A stretch of 64,000 nt of DNA from Flavobacterium stagni (GTDB lineage: Bacteria > Bacteroidota > Bacteroidia > Flavobacteriales > Flavobacteriaceae). The notes beneath the pieces are model-generated. The model ran no database searches and was not told the DNA's origin. It saw nothing but the letters and a program-made list of their open reading frames with translations. The translations under genes and the position numbers were made by a program. This document shows positions 1 to 9,163 of this stretch, piece by piece. Every line of letters begins with the position of its first letter. Position 1 is the stretch's first letter. The stretch lies in contig NZ_SBKN01000003.1 in the NCBI RefSeq assembly GCF_004122105.1, positions 248,001 to 312,000 of the forward strand. Reading direction: 5' to 3'.

Positions 1-573
1 AGTGGCATTGTTATCCGAATGTACAATCATGTACTTTAAGAGTTCACGAACAGTGTATTCGTGGCCTAATTGAATTGATTTTGTGGTAAAAATGGGTTTT
101 TTATCTGTTTTTAGTTCTTGATTGAAAAGGTATTTTTTGTCTAATAAACCTGGATTTTTCTCATTCATTTTTAAAAATGTAATCAACTCCGGGATTTTCA
201 AAAGAGAACCTGGTTTGTATTGTTCGTCGGGATTGATGACGCTCCATCCATTGAGTTCATAATCTCTGATATAAACGGATGCCGAAGTGATAACACCTTT
301 GTTTTTAAATTCAGTGATTACATTTTCAATCGAATTTTTCACCGATGAGAGTTCGCTGGATTCATTGGAAGCATCAACAAACAAAAGGGGTTTGATGTAT
401 TTAAATCCACTTAATCGCTTAACGTGTACCTCTTTATTTTCAGAAAGTGATTGTTCGGATTCAATTTTAGCATTTTGATAGTGACTAACTAAAAAATAAG
501 TGCCTAGTATTGAAATGAATACAATTAACGGGATGTATTTAAAAGTGATTCTATAGTTTAATATTCGAGTCAT
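1..573 (-). CDS. Class A beta-lactamase-like serine hydrolase, C-terminus cut by window edge
   Basis: The reading frame starts at ATG 573 and runs off the left edge, so only the first 191 residues are visible. A single N-terminal hydrophobic segment (about residues 12-30) suggests membrane anchoring or export. Residues 121-128 read PGSLLKIP, with S123 and K126 as the SxxK pair, and residues 186-188 are SDN. These two motifs in this spacing are those of the beta-lactamase2 / class A fold of penicillin-interacting serine enzymes. The KTG motif would lie beyond the edge. A physiological peptidoglycan-related or housekeeping hydrolase is as likely as a resistance enzyme. It is divergent from porX, with about 210 bp between them. 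Confidence 0.72.
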   Translation of the reverse strand, partial: MTRILNYRITFKYIPLIVFISILGTYFLVSHYQNAKIESEQSLSENKEVHVKRLSGFKYIKPLLFVDASNESSELSSVKNSIENVITEFKNKGVITSASVYIRDYELNGWSVINPDEQYKPGSLLKIPELITFLKMNEKNPGLLDKKYLFNQELKTDKKPIFTTKSIQLGHEYTVRELLKYMIVHSDNNAT

Positions 574-785
574 TATTTAATTTATACTTAATTTCTCACA
601 AAAATAGCATATAAAAATTGATGTATTGCTGATAATTCTCATTGAAAACTGTCAATTTCTAATTTTAACTAAAATTAACGTATCCAATAGTAAAGCAATC
701 TTCTTTACGAAAATCCCTTTCTAAAAAATACTAAAGTAAATTTCAAATGCGTTATAACTTATAGTAAATTGCACAAAAATTAGAT

Positions 786-2336
786 ATGGCTCCAATTAAA
801 ATATTATGGGTAGACGACGAAATCGATTTGTTAAAACCCCATATCCTATTCTTAGAGAAAAAAAATTACGAAGTCACCACCTGTAACAATGGTCGAGATG
901 CTTTAGATATATTCAACGAACAAAATTTTGATATTGTTTTTTTGGATGAAAATATGCCCGGAATATCCGGTCTAGAAGTCCTTTCAGAAATGAAAGAAAA
1001 GAAGTCAACTCCTGTAATCATGATCACCAAAAGTGAGGAGGAATATATTATGGAAGAAGCGATTGGTTCCAAAATCGCTGATTATTTAATTAAACCAGTT
1101 AATCCCAATCAAATTCTTTTAAGTTTAAAAAAGAATTTGGATCATTCCCGTCTGGTTTCTGAAAAGACAACCTTGGATTATCAGAAGGAATTTCGAAAAA
1201 TTGCCATGGATATGGGTATGGCCAATTCTTATGAAGATTGGGTAGAAGTCTATAAAAAATTGTTGTTTTGGGAAATTGAATTGGAGCATACTGAAGACTC
1301 TAATTTGACTAATATTTTGGAATCCCAAAAACAAGAAGCGAATTTTCAATTTGGGAAGTTTATTGAGCGAAATTACGAAGATTGGTTTGATCCCAAAGGA
1401 GATAAACCCATCTTATCGCATACCTTATTTCGTGAATTGGTGGTTCCCGAATTGGTAAAAAAAGACAAACCTGTATTGTTCATTGTTATAGATAACATGC
1501 GCTATGATCAATGGAAAGCCATGGAGTCATCAGTAAACACTTATTATAAAGTGGAAAAGGAAGTCCCCTACTTTGCTATGCTTCCTACTGCAACCCAATA
1601 TGCAAGAAATGCCATTTTCTCGGGTTTGCTCCCTATTGAAATGGAAAAGCAATTTCCACAATATTGGAAGAACGATATTGATGAAGGTGGGAAAAATAAT
1701 TTTGAAGCAGAATTTTTAACAGCGCATCTCAAACGATTAGGCCTTAACTTAAAACAAGATTATTTTAAAATCACGAATTTTCAATCGGGTAAAAAGTTGG
1801 CCGAAAACTTCCGCGGATTAAAAGACAATCAATTGGTTACTGTGGTTTATAATTTTGTGGACATGCTGTCCCATGCGAAAACGGATATGGATGTGGTCAA
1901 AGAATTGGCTTCTGACGATAAAGCCTACCGATCATTAACCTTGAGTTGGTTTAAAAATTCGCCACTTCTCGAAATCATACAACAAGCCCAAAAGTTAGGA
2001 TTCAAACTTATTATCACCACCGATCACGGAACCATTAATGTTAAGAATCCGACGAAAGTTATTGGAGATAAAAACACGAGTCTTAATTTACGCTATAAAA
2101 CCGGTCGTAGTTTGACTTATGAAGACAAAGATGTTTTTGTAGTTAAAGATCCTAAAAAAGTAGGTTTGCCTGCAATAAACATGAGTAGTTCCTTCATTTT
2201 TGCGAAAAACGATTTATTTTTGGCCTACGTAAACAACTACAATCATTATGTGAGTTATTACCGCAATACGTATCAACACGGCGGAATTTCTTTGGAAGAA
2301 ATGATTGTACCGTTTATCGTCTTGAACCCAAGATAA
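786..2336 (+). CDS. porX: PorX, T9SS-associated response regulator with PglZ/alkaline-phosphatase-like effector domain
   Basis: This 516-residue protein has an N-terminal CheY-like receiver: acidic pair D10/D11, phospho-acceptor D54 in the context FLDENMPG, and the conserved Thr and Lys at about T76 and K103. After a linker there is a C-terminal PglZ / alkaline-phosphatase-superfamily domain with metal-binding motifs such as VIDNMRYDQW and TTDHGT. In the family, PorX is phosphorylated in the PorY/PorX/SigP pathway, controls type IX secretion genes and has phosphodiesterase activity on oligonucleotides. The length and domain order match the family. tsaE follows 5 bp after the stop codon, so the two are probably co-transcribed. 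No porY or sigP is in view. Confidence 0.93.
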   Translation: MAPIKILWVDDEIDLLKPHILFLEKKNYEVTTCNNGRDALDIFNEQNFDIVFLDENMPGISGLEVLSEMKEKKSTPVIMITKSEEEYIMEEAIGSKIADYLIKPVNPNQILLSLKKNLDHSRLVSEKTTLDYQKEFRKIAMDMGMANSYEDWVEVYKKLLFWEIELEHTEDSNLTNILESQKQEANFQFGKFIERNYEDWFDPKGDKPILSHTLFRELVVPELVKKDKPVLFIVIDNMRYDQWKAMESSVNTYYKVEKEVPYFAMLPTATQYARNAIFSGLLPIEMEKQFPQYWKNDIDEGGKNNFEAEFLTAHLKRLGLNLKQDYFKITNFQSGKKLAENFRGLKDNQLVTVVYNFVDMLSHAKTDMDVVKELASDDKAYRSLTLSWFKNSPLLEIIQQAQKLGFKLIITTDHGTINVKNPTKVIGDKNTSLNLRYKTGRSLTYEDKDVFVVKDPKKVGLPAINMSSSFIFAKNDLFLAYVNNYNHYVSYYRNTYQHGGISLEEMIVPFIVLNPR

Positions 2337-2341
2337 ATAAG

Positions 2342-2752
2342 ATGGAATTTATTTTTGAACTACAAGAAATTCAACAGGTTGCTCAAAAAGTAGTCGCGGA
2401 ACATCCCCAACGTGTCATCGTTTTTAACGGAATGATGGGGGCTGGTAAGACTACATTTATCAAAGCGCTTTCCAAAGAATTGGGAGTACAGGATATGACC
2501 AGTAGTCCGACCTTTGCGTTGGTTAATGAATATGAAGCCGATGCCAATCAATTGGTGTATCACTTTGATGTGTATCGTTTGAAATCGGAAACCGAAGCTA
2601 TGGATATGGGCATTGACGAATATTTGTATTCGGGACATTGGTGCTTTATTGAATGGGCCGAAAAAATTCCGAATTTGCTTCCGGAAAAGCATTCGGTAAT
2701 TCAGATCGAAATTTTACCCGACGGAAAAAGAAAACTGGCGTTGCAGGTCTGA
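2342..2752 (+). CDS. tsaE: tRNA threonylcarbamoyladenosine biosynthesis ATPase TsaE
   Basis: A 136-residue cytoplasmic P-loop ATPase. The Walker A is GMMGAGKTTFIK (about residues 30-41), followed by the family pattern SSPTFALVNEY and, later, FDVYRL and FIEWAEKI. TsaE works with TsaB and TsaD to attach threonylcarbamoyl to A37 of ANN-decoding tRNAs, and its length is normal for the family. It starts 5 bp after porX; alanine dehydrogenase follows 36 bp later. The Sua5/TsaC enzyme that makes the threonylcarbamoyl-AMP substrate is encoded at 39203-39823 in the same window. Confidence 0.93.
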   Translation: MEFIFELQEIQQVAQKVVAEHPQRVIVFNGMMGAGKTTFIKALSKELGVQDMTSSPTFALVNEYEADANQLVYHFDVYRLKSETEAMDMGIDEYLYSGHWCFIEWAEKIPNLLPEKHSVIQIEILPDGKRKLALQV

Positions 2753-2788
2753 TTGATTTTTTATACTTTAGAAGAAAAATAATACGGT

Positions 2789-3982
2789 ATGCCACTGACG
2801 CCTTTCAGTCCTGAACAATTGATTCCACAAGAGGAAAAACTCGAAATTGCTCGCCATAAAAGTGAATTGTTTATTGGGATTCCTAAAGAAACAAGTTATC
2901 AGGAACGACGAATCTGCCTTACTCCAGATGCCGTAAATTCACTGACAAGTCATGGCCATCGTGTCTTACTTGAAGCGGGAGCTGGTGCCAGTTCGAGCTA
3001 TTCCGATAACGATTATCGCGATGCAGGTGCTGAAATTACGAACGATCCGCAAAAGGTATTCGGCTGCCCGATGCTATTAAAGGTGGAACCGCCTACCCTA
3101 GCTGAAATTGAAATGATTCAACCAGGAACCATTTTGATTTCTGCTTTACAAATCAAAACCCGAAAAAAAGAATATTTTGAAGCCTTAGCCAAGAAAAAAG
3201 TAACCGCCTTGGCCTTTGAATACATCAAAGATGAAGACGGATCCTACCCTGCTGTGAAATCATTGAGTGAGATTGCAGGTACGGCTTCGATTCTTATTGC
3301 CGCCGAATTAATGATTAATAATGTCTTTGGTAAAGGATTATTATTCGGGAATATTAATGGTGTTCCCCCAACAGATGTTGTGATAATCGGTGCAGGGACC
3401 GTGGGTGAATTTGCGGCGCGAACTGCAATTGGTTTGGGAGCTAATGTTAAAGTATTTGACAATTCAATTACCAAACTTCGCCGTTTACAAAACAATTTAA
3501 GTCAGCGCGTTTTTACCTCTACGATCGAACCCAAAGCGCTGCAAAAAGCCTTGCGCCGTTGTGATGTTGCCATTGGAGCCATGCGCGGTAAAGATCGTTG
3601 TCCCGTAGTGGTCACCGAAACCATGGTGGAATTGATGAAAAAAGGGGCTGTTATTGTAGATGTCAGTATTGATACTGGCGGGTGTTTTGAAACTTCAGAA
3701 ATCACCACTCATGAAAAACCAACCTTCATCAAAAATGATGTGATTCATTATTGTGTACCCAACATACCGTCTCGCTATTCCAAAACCGCTTCTTTGTCGA
3801 TTAGTAATATAATTATGCCTTATTTGTTGCAAATTGCTGAAGACGGTGGTATGGAAAATGCCTTGCGCATCAGTAAAGGTTTAAAAAACGGGGTATATTA
3901 TTACCATGGAATTTTGACCAACAAATCGATTGGCGACTGGTTTAATTTACCCGATAGCGACATTAATTTAATTGTCTTTTAA
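2789..3982 (+). CDS. ald: Alanine dehydrogenase family protein
   Basis: A 397-residue NAD(P)-dependent dehydrogenase of the alanine dehydrogenase / pyridine nucleotide transhydrogenase family. The N-terminal catalytic part has GIPKE (about residue 30) and the RRICLTPDAV motif. The Rossmann segment is VVIIGAGTVGEFAAR (about 197-211), and the C-terminal catalytic half includes VDVSIDTGGCFETS. The expected reaction is reversible oxidative deamination of L-alanine to pyruvate and ammonium. An N-terminal extension of about 28 residues precedes the usual start; this is common in Flavobacteriia. It lies in the same direction as porX-tsaE, so read-through is possible. Confidence 0.88.
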   Translation: MPLTPFSPEQLIPQEEKLEIARHKSELFIGIPKETSYQERRICLTPDAVNSLTSHGHRVLLEAGAGASSSYSDNDYRDAGAEITNDPQKVFGCPMLLKVEPPTLAEIEMIQPGTILISALQIKTRKKEYFEALAKKKVTALAFEYIKDEDGSYPAVKSLSEIAGTASILIAAELMINNVFGKGLLFGNINGVPPTDVVIIGAGTVGEFAARTAIGLGANVKVFDNSITKLRRLQNNLSQRVFTSTIEPKALQKALRRCDVAIGAMRGKDRCPVVVTETMVELMKKGAVIVDVSIDTGGCFETSEITTHEKPTFIKNDVIHYCVPNIPSRYSKTASLSISNIIMPYLLQIAEDGGMENALRISKGLKNGVYYYHGILTNKSIGDWFNLPDSDINLIVF

Positions 3983-4005
3983 TTTCCGGAAGCTATACTA
4001 TTCGT

Positions 4006-4013
4006 TATTTTTG
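4006..4013 (+). promoter_or_regulatory. Bacteroidota -7 promoter element
   Basis: TATTTTTG matches the Bacteroidota -7 consensus TAnnTTTG and lies 15 bp upstream of the ATG at 4028. No good TTG -33 element is present at the usual spacing, so only the -7 half is supported. Confidence 0.4.
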
Positions 4014-4027
4014 TAAAAAAGTTTACT

Positions 4028-4423
4028 ATGAAGTTTTATCAACGCCTTGCCTACTATAGTTTCGGAGTGTTATTGGGAGCTGTTTTTGTGGGTTTTGTTC
4101 TTAATAAAAAAGGAGCCCGCTGCAGTTATTTCCCTAATGAACGCGTGTTGAATAATATCCGCACCAAACCTTTAAAGTACAGTTTAGAAGCGTCACGAAA
4201 ATTGGCTGAAGATTGGATAGATACCATTGATATCAAAAACACACTGCAATATGGGGATGTCGATTTTGATAAAAGTAATGTAAAAATCCAAGATGGAAAA
4301 TTATACATCATTGACGGTTTCACCACAAAAAAAGATACCATTCAATTGAAGATTATCAATTATGAAACACGCGCTGTGTTAGAAGATATTATCCGAATTA
4401 AAACAAAAAAGAACCGACCTTAA
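4028..4423 (+). CDS. DUF4258-type hypothetical protein, membrane-anchored
   Basis: A 131-residue protein with one N-terminal transmembrane segment (about residues 8-26), then a small soluble domain containing YGDVDFDKSNVKIQDGKLY and a strand-rich end. I recognise it as the short flavobacterial family usually annotated with DUF4258, whose function is unknown. It has its own -7 promoter element and ends at a bidirectional terminator shared with the convergent cysteine-synthase-like gene. Confidence 0.65.
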   Translation: MKFYQRLAYYSFGVLLGAVFVGFVLNKKGARCSYFPNERVLNNIRTKPLKYSLEASRKLAEDWIDTIDIKNTLQYGDVDFDKSNVKIQDGKLYIIDGFTTKKDTIQLKIINYETRAVLEDIIRIKTKKNRP

Positions 4424-4431
4424 ATAAAAAA

Positions 4432-4453
4432 AGCTCCGAAAACCATCGGAGCT
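4432..4453. terminator. Bidirectional intrinsic terminator
   Basis: AGCTCCGA (4432-4439) pairs with TCGGAGCT (4446-4453) around a six-base loop. There is an A-run on the left and a T-run on the right, so it can terminate both convergent genes. Confidence 0.85.
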
Positions 4454-4459
4454 TTTTTA

Positions 4460-5500
4460 TTATTTTATAAATTCTACTTTTTGCGTTTCTTCTACGTTGA
4501 CGCTGTCAAAGAATCCTTGATCTTTCATCCAATCATCACTGAAAACTTTACTCATGTAGCGCGAACCGTGGTCAGGGAATATTATAACTACATTACTTTC
4601 TGCAGTAAATTCTCCTTCTTCAGCAAACTGTTTTACGGCTTGAAAGGCAGCACCCGAAGTGTAACCTACAAACAAACCTTCACGCTTTGCAATTTCACGA
4701 GCCGTATGTGCACTTTCTTCGTCGCTGACCTTCATGAATTTGTCAATTACGTCGAAATCAGTTGCCGTAGGAATTAAATTTTTTCCTAAACCTTCAATTC
4801 TATACGGATAAATTTCAGCGGGATCGAATTCTTTGGTTTCGTGGTATTTTTTCAACACTGAACCAAAAGCATCTACACCTAAAATTCGGATATTTGGATT
4901 TTTCTCTTTTAAGAAACGAGCCGTACCCGAAATAGTTCCTCCAGTTCCACTACAAGCAATTAAGTGGGTAATCTTTCCGCCTGTTTGTTCCCAAATTTCT
5001 GGTCCGGTACTTTTGTAATGGGCATCAACATTTAAATCGTTAAAATATTGATTGATATACACAGAACCTTTGGTTTCTTCATGCAAACGTTTGGCTACTG
5101 AATAGTAGGAACGATCATCGTCCGCAGAAACGTGAGCGGGACAAACGTATACTTTAGCGCCCATGGAACGCAACATGTCAATTTTATCTTTTGAAGATTT
5201 GGAACTAACAGCCAAAATACAATCGTATCCTTTGATGATGCTTACCATGGCCAAACTAAATCCTGTATTTCCTGAGGTAGTTTCAATAATGGTATCGCCT
5301 GGCTTTAAAATCCCACGACGCTCTGCTTCTTCAATAATGAATAACGCGATACGATCTTTAGTGGAATGACCCGGGTTGAAAGCCTCAACCTTTGCGAAGA
5401 AGTTACCTGTTAGGTTTTCAGTTATCCGGTTGAGTCGAACTAACGGCGTATTGCCAATCAACTCAAGGACGTTATTGTAGGCTTTTATTTCTTCTTTCAT
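4460..5500 (-). CDS. PLP-dependent cysteine synthase family protein
   Basis: A 346-residue fold-type II PLP enzyme. The motifs are NTPLVRL (about residues 17-23), STKDR with the Schiff-base lysine K48, TSGNTG (about 75-80) and a phosphate-binding loop [10 protein letters not shown] (about 184-193). The family covers O-acetylserine sulfhydrylase, cystathionine beta-synthase and related lyases. The usual SVKDR is STKDR here, and the C-terminus is longer than in CysK, so the exact substrate is uncertain. No CBS regulatory domains are present. It is monocistronic and ends at a bidirectional terminator. Confidence 0.82.
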   Translation of the reverse strand: MKEEIKAYNNVLELIGNTPLVRLNRITENLTGNFFAKVEAFNPGHSTKDRIALFIIEEAERRGILKPGDTIIETTSGNTGFSLAMVSIIKGYDCILAVSSKSSKDKIDMLRSMGAKVYVCPAHVSADDDRSYYSVAKRLHEETKGSVYINQYFNDLNVDAHYKSTGPEIWEQTGGKITHLIACSGTGGTISGTARFLKEKNPNIRILGVDAFGSVLKKYHETKEFDPAEIYPYRIEGLGKNLIPTATDFDVIDKFMKVSDEESAHTAREIAKREGLFVGYTSGAAFQAVKQFAEEGEFTAESNVVIIFPDHGSRYMSKVFSDDWMKDQGFFDSVNVEETQKVEFIK

Positions 5501-5579
5501 AAAAAATAAATTAGCGTCAGGGTTCGTTGCACGAATTGGATAATCCCCAAACCATGCAAATTTAATAAATTATTTTAAA

Positions 5580-7637
5580 CTAACTTTTAATTTTTTCCAA
5601 ATCAAACAAAAAAGCAAACTCTTTGGCCACCTCTTTTAACGCTTCAAAACGTCCTGAGGCACCGCCATGCCCCGCATCCATGTTGGTATCCAAAAACAAG
5701 AAGTTAGTATCTGTTTTTAAATCACGTAATTTGGCTAACCATTTTGCAGGTTCCCAATATTGCACCTGTGAATCGTGTAAACCGGTAGAAATGTACAAAT
5801 TGGGATAATTTTGCGCCTTTACATTATCATATGGTGAATAGGCCAACATGTAATCGTAATATTCTTTCTCATTCGGATTTCCCCATTCGTCATATTCTCC
5901 TGTTGTCAGTGGTATGGTGTCATCCAACATGGTGGTCACGACATCCACAAACGGTACTTGAGCAATCACGCCATAATACAATTCCGGATTCATATTGATT
6001 ACCGCTCCCATCAAAAGTCCCCCGGCCGAACCACCTTCTGCATACAAATGCACTGGAGAAGTGTATTTTTCTTCAATCAAAAATCGAGAACAATCGATAA
6101 AGTCGGTAAACGTGTTCATTTTTTTCAACATTTTACCGTCTTCATACCATTTCCGACCTAAATCCTCTCCCCCACGAATATGTGCAATAGCGTAAATAAA
6201 TCCGCGGTCCAACAAACTCAATCGGGTCGTTGAAAAATAAGGTTCGATGTTCACTCCATATGACCCATAAGCGTATTGCAACAAAGGATTTGTGCCGTCT
6301 TTTTTACAATTTTTGTGATACACTAGCGAAATAGGAACTTGCACTCCATCACGTGCTGTTGCCCAAATGCGCTCTTCGATATAATTATTTTTATCAAATT
6401 TTCCACCTAAAACTTCTTGTTCTTTTAATACGATTCGTTCTTGAGTAATCATATCGAAATCAATCACAGAAGCAGGCGTTGTTAAGGATTGATAAGCATA
6501 CCTTAAGATTGTAGTGTCAAAATCCAAATTGGTCGTCGTATACGCCATATAGGTTTCGGATGTGAAAGGCAAATAGTAATCTACACTCCCATCCCAACGC
6601 ATGATTCGAATTTTATTCAAACCTTCAGAACGCTCGGATACCACTAAAAAATCTTTGAAAATATCTATGCCTTCGAGTAAAACTTCCTCGCGGTGCGGCA
6701 ACACATCCACCCAATATTCTTTTTCCGTTTTCCCCTCTTCCGTTTTCATTAATTTGAAATTCGTCGCTCCATCTTTATTGGTTACGATATAAAAATGATT
6801 ACCGTAGTGCGACACCGAATACTCCAATTCACGCGTACGTTTTTGAAAAACAGTGAAAGGCGCCGTAGGTTCGCTCGCCAAGACATATTGGTATTCAGAA
6901 GTCAATGTACTCTCCGAAGTTATCATAATGTATTTCTTGGATTTTGACTTATAAACGGAAACATCAAACGTATCGTCTTTTTCGTAATATACTTTTACAT
7001 CTTGGCTAGGATCAGTACCTATTTCATGGCGGTAAATCGTATCGGCACGCAGGGTTTTATCATCTTTTCTACAATAAAATAAATACATCCCATCGGCAGA
7101 CCAAGTTCCGCCAGCGGTTGTATTTTCGATTTTATAAGGTAGAATTTCTCCGGTTACTAAATTTTTGATTTGAATTACATATTGACGACGGGATACCGTA
7201 TCTATGCCAAAAGAAATCCATTGGTTATCCTCACTCACACTCAAACCCGACATTTGAAAATAGGAATGCCCTTTGGCCATTTCATTGCAATCAAACAACA
7301 ATTCTTCTGCTGCTTCTAGCGAACCTTTTTTTCGGGCATAAATGGGATAATCTTTTCCCGCTTCAAAACGTGTAATGTAATAATAGCCGTTGTAAAAGTA
7401 GGGAACCGAACTGTCGTCTTCTTTGATCCGACTTTTCATTTCGGCAAACAAATCCTTTTGAAAACTTTCCGTATGTGCTGTCATCGCCTTGTAATAGGCG
7501 TTTTCTTGGTTCAAATAATCAATTACCTCCGGATTTTCACGGTCATTTAACCAAAAATAATCATCAATACGAACATGATTATGGATTTCTAAAGTATGGG
7601 GTATTTTTTTAGCGCGAGGCGGAATGGGATTATTCAT
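5580..7637 (-). CDS. ptrB: Oligopeptidase B-like S9 family serine peptidase
   Basis: A 685-residue prolyl-oligopeptidase-family protein: an N-terminal beta-propeller (about residues 60-400) that filters substrates by size, then an alpha/beta-hydrolase domain. The catalytic triad can be read as S537 in GGSAGG, D622 in HDSQV and H657 in DAGHGG. No signal peptide is visible, consistent with the cytoplasmic oligopeptidase B group, which cleaves after basic residues in short peptides. The length matches PtrB. It is transcribed away from ybaB. Confidence 0.9.
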   Translation of the reverse strand: MNNPIPPRAKKIPHTLEIHNHVRIDDYFWLNDRENPEVIDYLNQENAYYKAMTAHTESFQKDLFAEMKSRIKEDDSSVPYFYNGYYYITRFEAGKDYPIYARKKGSLEAAEELLFDCNEMAKGHSYFQMSGLSVSEDNQWISFGIDTVSRRQYVIQIKNLVTGEILPYKIENTTAGGTWSADGMYLFYCRKDDKTLRADTIYRHEIGTDPSQDVKVYYEKDDTFDVSVYKSKSKKYIMITSESTLTSEYQYVLASEPTAPFTVFQKRTRELEYSVSHYGNHFYIVTNKDGATNFKLMKTEEGKTEKEYWVDVLPHREEVLLEGIDIFKDFLVVSERSEGLNKIRIMRWDGSVDYYLPFTSETYMAYTTTNLDFDTTILRYAYQSLTTPASVIDFDMITQERIVLKEQEVLGGKFDKNNYIEERIWATARDGVQVPISLVYHKNCKKDGTNPLLQYAYGSYGVNIEPYFSTTRLSLLDRGFIYAIAHIRGGEDLGRKWYEDGKMLKKMNTFTDFIDCSRFLIEEKYTSPVHLYAEGGSAGGLLMGAVINMNPELYYGVIAQVPFVDVVTTMLDDTIPLTTGEYDEWGNPNEKEYYDYMLAYSPYDNVKAQNYPNLYISTGLHDSQVQYWEPAKWLAKLRDLKTDTNFLFLDTNMDAGHGGASGRFEALKEVAKEFAFLFDLEKIKS

Positions 7638-7734
7638 GGTTCAATTTTATATCTCACAAAGATACTCGCGGTTCAAAGGGATATTCAAGGAATGAAGTTT
7701 TATTTTTCAACTAAAAATTTAACAATGAAATAAT

Positions 7735-7742
7735 TATTTTTG
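7735..7742 (+). promoter_or_regulatory. Bacteroidota -7 element upstream of ybaB
   Basis: TATTTTTG, matching TAnnTTTG, lies 21 bp before the ATG at 7763. The -33 TTG is not evident. Confidence 0.4.
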
Positions 7743-7762
7743 CCCACTTAAAATTGAAAATT

Positions 7763-8086
7763 ATGTTCGGAGATTTAATGGGAATGATGGGTAAAATCAA
7801 AGAAACCCAAGCTAAAATGGAAGCCACAAAAAAACGATTAGATACCGTTCTAGTCGATGAAAAAAGTACGGATGGTTTATTAGCCGTGACAATTACGGCC
7901 AACCGTTCTATTCGTTCTATACAAATTGATGATTCGTTATTGAATGATAAAGAAATGCTGGAAGATTACTTAGTCAACGTTCTTAACAAAGCCATCACCA
8001 AAGCCACACAAGTGAATGAAACGGAGTTGGGTGCTGTAGCCAAAGAAGGCATGCCCAACATTCCGGGAATGGATATGTTTAAGTAA
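7763..8086 (+). CDS. YbaB/EbfC family nucleoid-associated protein
   Basis: A 107-residue small DNA-binding protein with the family layout: an N-terminal amphipathic helix rich in Met and Lys, a beta-strand core ([15 protein letters not shown]) and a C-terminal helix ending in a Met/Gly/Pro-rich tail ([13 protein letters not shown]). YbaB dimers bind DNA and affect nucleoid structure and gene expression. I start at ATG 7763 (MFGDLMG) rather than the in-frame TTG at 7754, because family members begin with this MFG-type sequence and the upstream promoter fits. It is convergent with the threonine aldolase gene, with only 3 bp between the stops. Confidence 0.87.
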   Translation: MFGDLMGMMGKIKETQAKMEATKKRLDTVLVDEKSTDGLLAVTITANRSIRSIQIDDSLLNDKEMLEDYLVNVLNKAITKATQVNETELGAVAKEGMPNIPGMDMFK

Positions 8087-8089
8087 GAT

Positions 8090-9115
8090 TTAGAACACCA
8101 TTTTGGCCAAATGTTCCATGACATAACTGTGCATCACTTGTTTGTAATCCAAATGGGTAACGATACGAAGTTTGCCTTGGCCCATCGAACTGATATGAAT
8201 GTTTTTCTGTTTTAATTTGTCGATGACCCATTTTTCTTCCAATGTTTTACGCACGGAGAAAATGATAATGTTGGTTTCAATCGGTTCTACTTTTTCAATC
8301 CAAGGAAGTGTCGCTAAAAGTGCGCCCAATTCTTGTGCCCGTTGGTGATCTTCTTCCAAACGTAAAATATTATTTTGTAACGCATACATCCCCGCTGCCG
8401 CCAAATATCCGGCTTGACGCATACCGCCACCCAATATTTTTCGAATGCGTAAGGCACGTTTCATATCGTTTTTCGAACCCAAAAGCAAGGAACCTACAGG
8501 AGCACCCAAACCTTTGGATAAACAAACCGAAATAGTGTCAAACAATTCGCCAAATTGTTTCGGATGCTGCTTTTTGGCGACCATAGCATTCCACAAACGA
8601 GCACCGTCCAAATGGTATTTCAAGTCATGCTCAAGACAAACTTGTTTAATTCGCTTCATTTCAAGGATTTCGTAACAAGCACCACCGCCTTTGTTGGTCG
8701 TATTTTCTAAACTTACCAAAGCTGATTTTGGGGCATGGTAAAACTCCGGATCGTTGATATGCGCGCGAACTTGTTCAGCCGTAATGAGTCCGCGTGTGCC
8801 GTCTACCAGCGAACAAGATACGCCACTGTTAAAAGAAGCGCCTCCGCCTTCATAATGATAAATATGGGAATATTTATCGCATATCACTTGCTCTCCCGGC
8901 TGGGTGTGCAACTTTATCGCTGTTTGATTTGCCATGGTTCCACTGGGAAAAAACAAGGCGGCCTCCATACCAAATAAATGTGCCACAGATTCCTCCAATT
9001 CGTTTACAGTAGGATCTTGTTTATAGACATCATCCCCCACTTTGGCACGAAACATATACTGCAACATTTCATTGCTGGGTTTGGTAACGGTATCACTGAC
9101 TAAATTTATTTCCAT
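8090..9115 (-). CDS. ltaE: Low-specificity L-threonine aldolase
   Basis: A 341-residue fold-type I PLP enzyme. It shows the N-terminal SDTVTKPS, the FPSGTMANQ segment (about residues 56-64), HLDGAR with D170 contacting the pyridine nitrogen, and the Schiff-base lysine K201 in LSKGLGAPVGS. It cleaves L-threonine or L-allo-threonine to glycine and acetaldehyde in the cytoplasm. Length and motifs are standard. It is divergent from prfB. Confidence 0.92.
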   Translation of the reverse strand: MEINLVSDTVTKPSNEMLQYMFRAKVGDDVYKQDPTVNELEESVAHLFGMEAALFFPSGTMANQTAIKLHTQPGEQVICDKYSHIYHYEGGGASFNSGVSCSLVDGTRGLITAEQVRAHINDPEFYHAPKSALVSLENTTNKGGGACYEILEMKRIKQVCLEHDLKYHLDGARLWNAMVAKKQHPKQFGELFDTISVCLSKGLGAPVGSLLLGSKNDMKRALRIRKILGGGMRQAGYLAAAGMYALQNNILRLEEDHQRAQELGALLATLPWIEKVEPIETNIIIFSVRKTLEEKWVIDKLKQKNIHISSMGQGKLRIVTHLDYKQVMHSYVMEHLAKMVF

Positions 9116-9132
9116 ATCTGTGTGAGAAGCTT

Positions 9133-9140
9133 TACTTTTG
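9133..9140 (+). promoter_or_regulatory. Bacteroidota -7 element upstream of prfB
   Basis: TACTTTTG fits TAnnTTTG and lies 23 bp upstream of the prfB ATG at 9164. The -33 half is weak. Confidence 0.45.
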
Positions 9141-9163
9141 CGGCTACAAAACTACATTAATTT

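Noticed and set aside
1..573. Antibiotic-resistance beta-lactamase
   Set aside because: SxxK and SDN motifs show the fold, but the catalytic C-terminal part is outside the window and many such proteins are not resistance enzymes.
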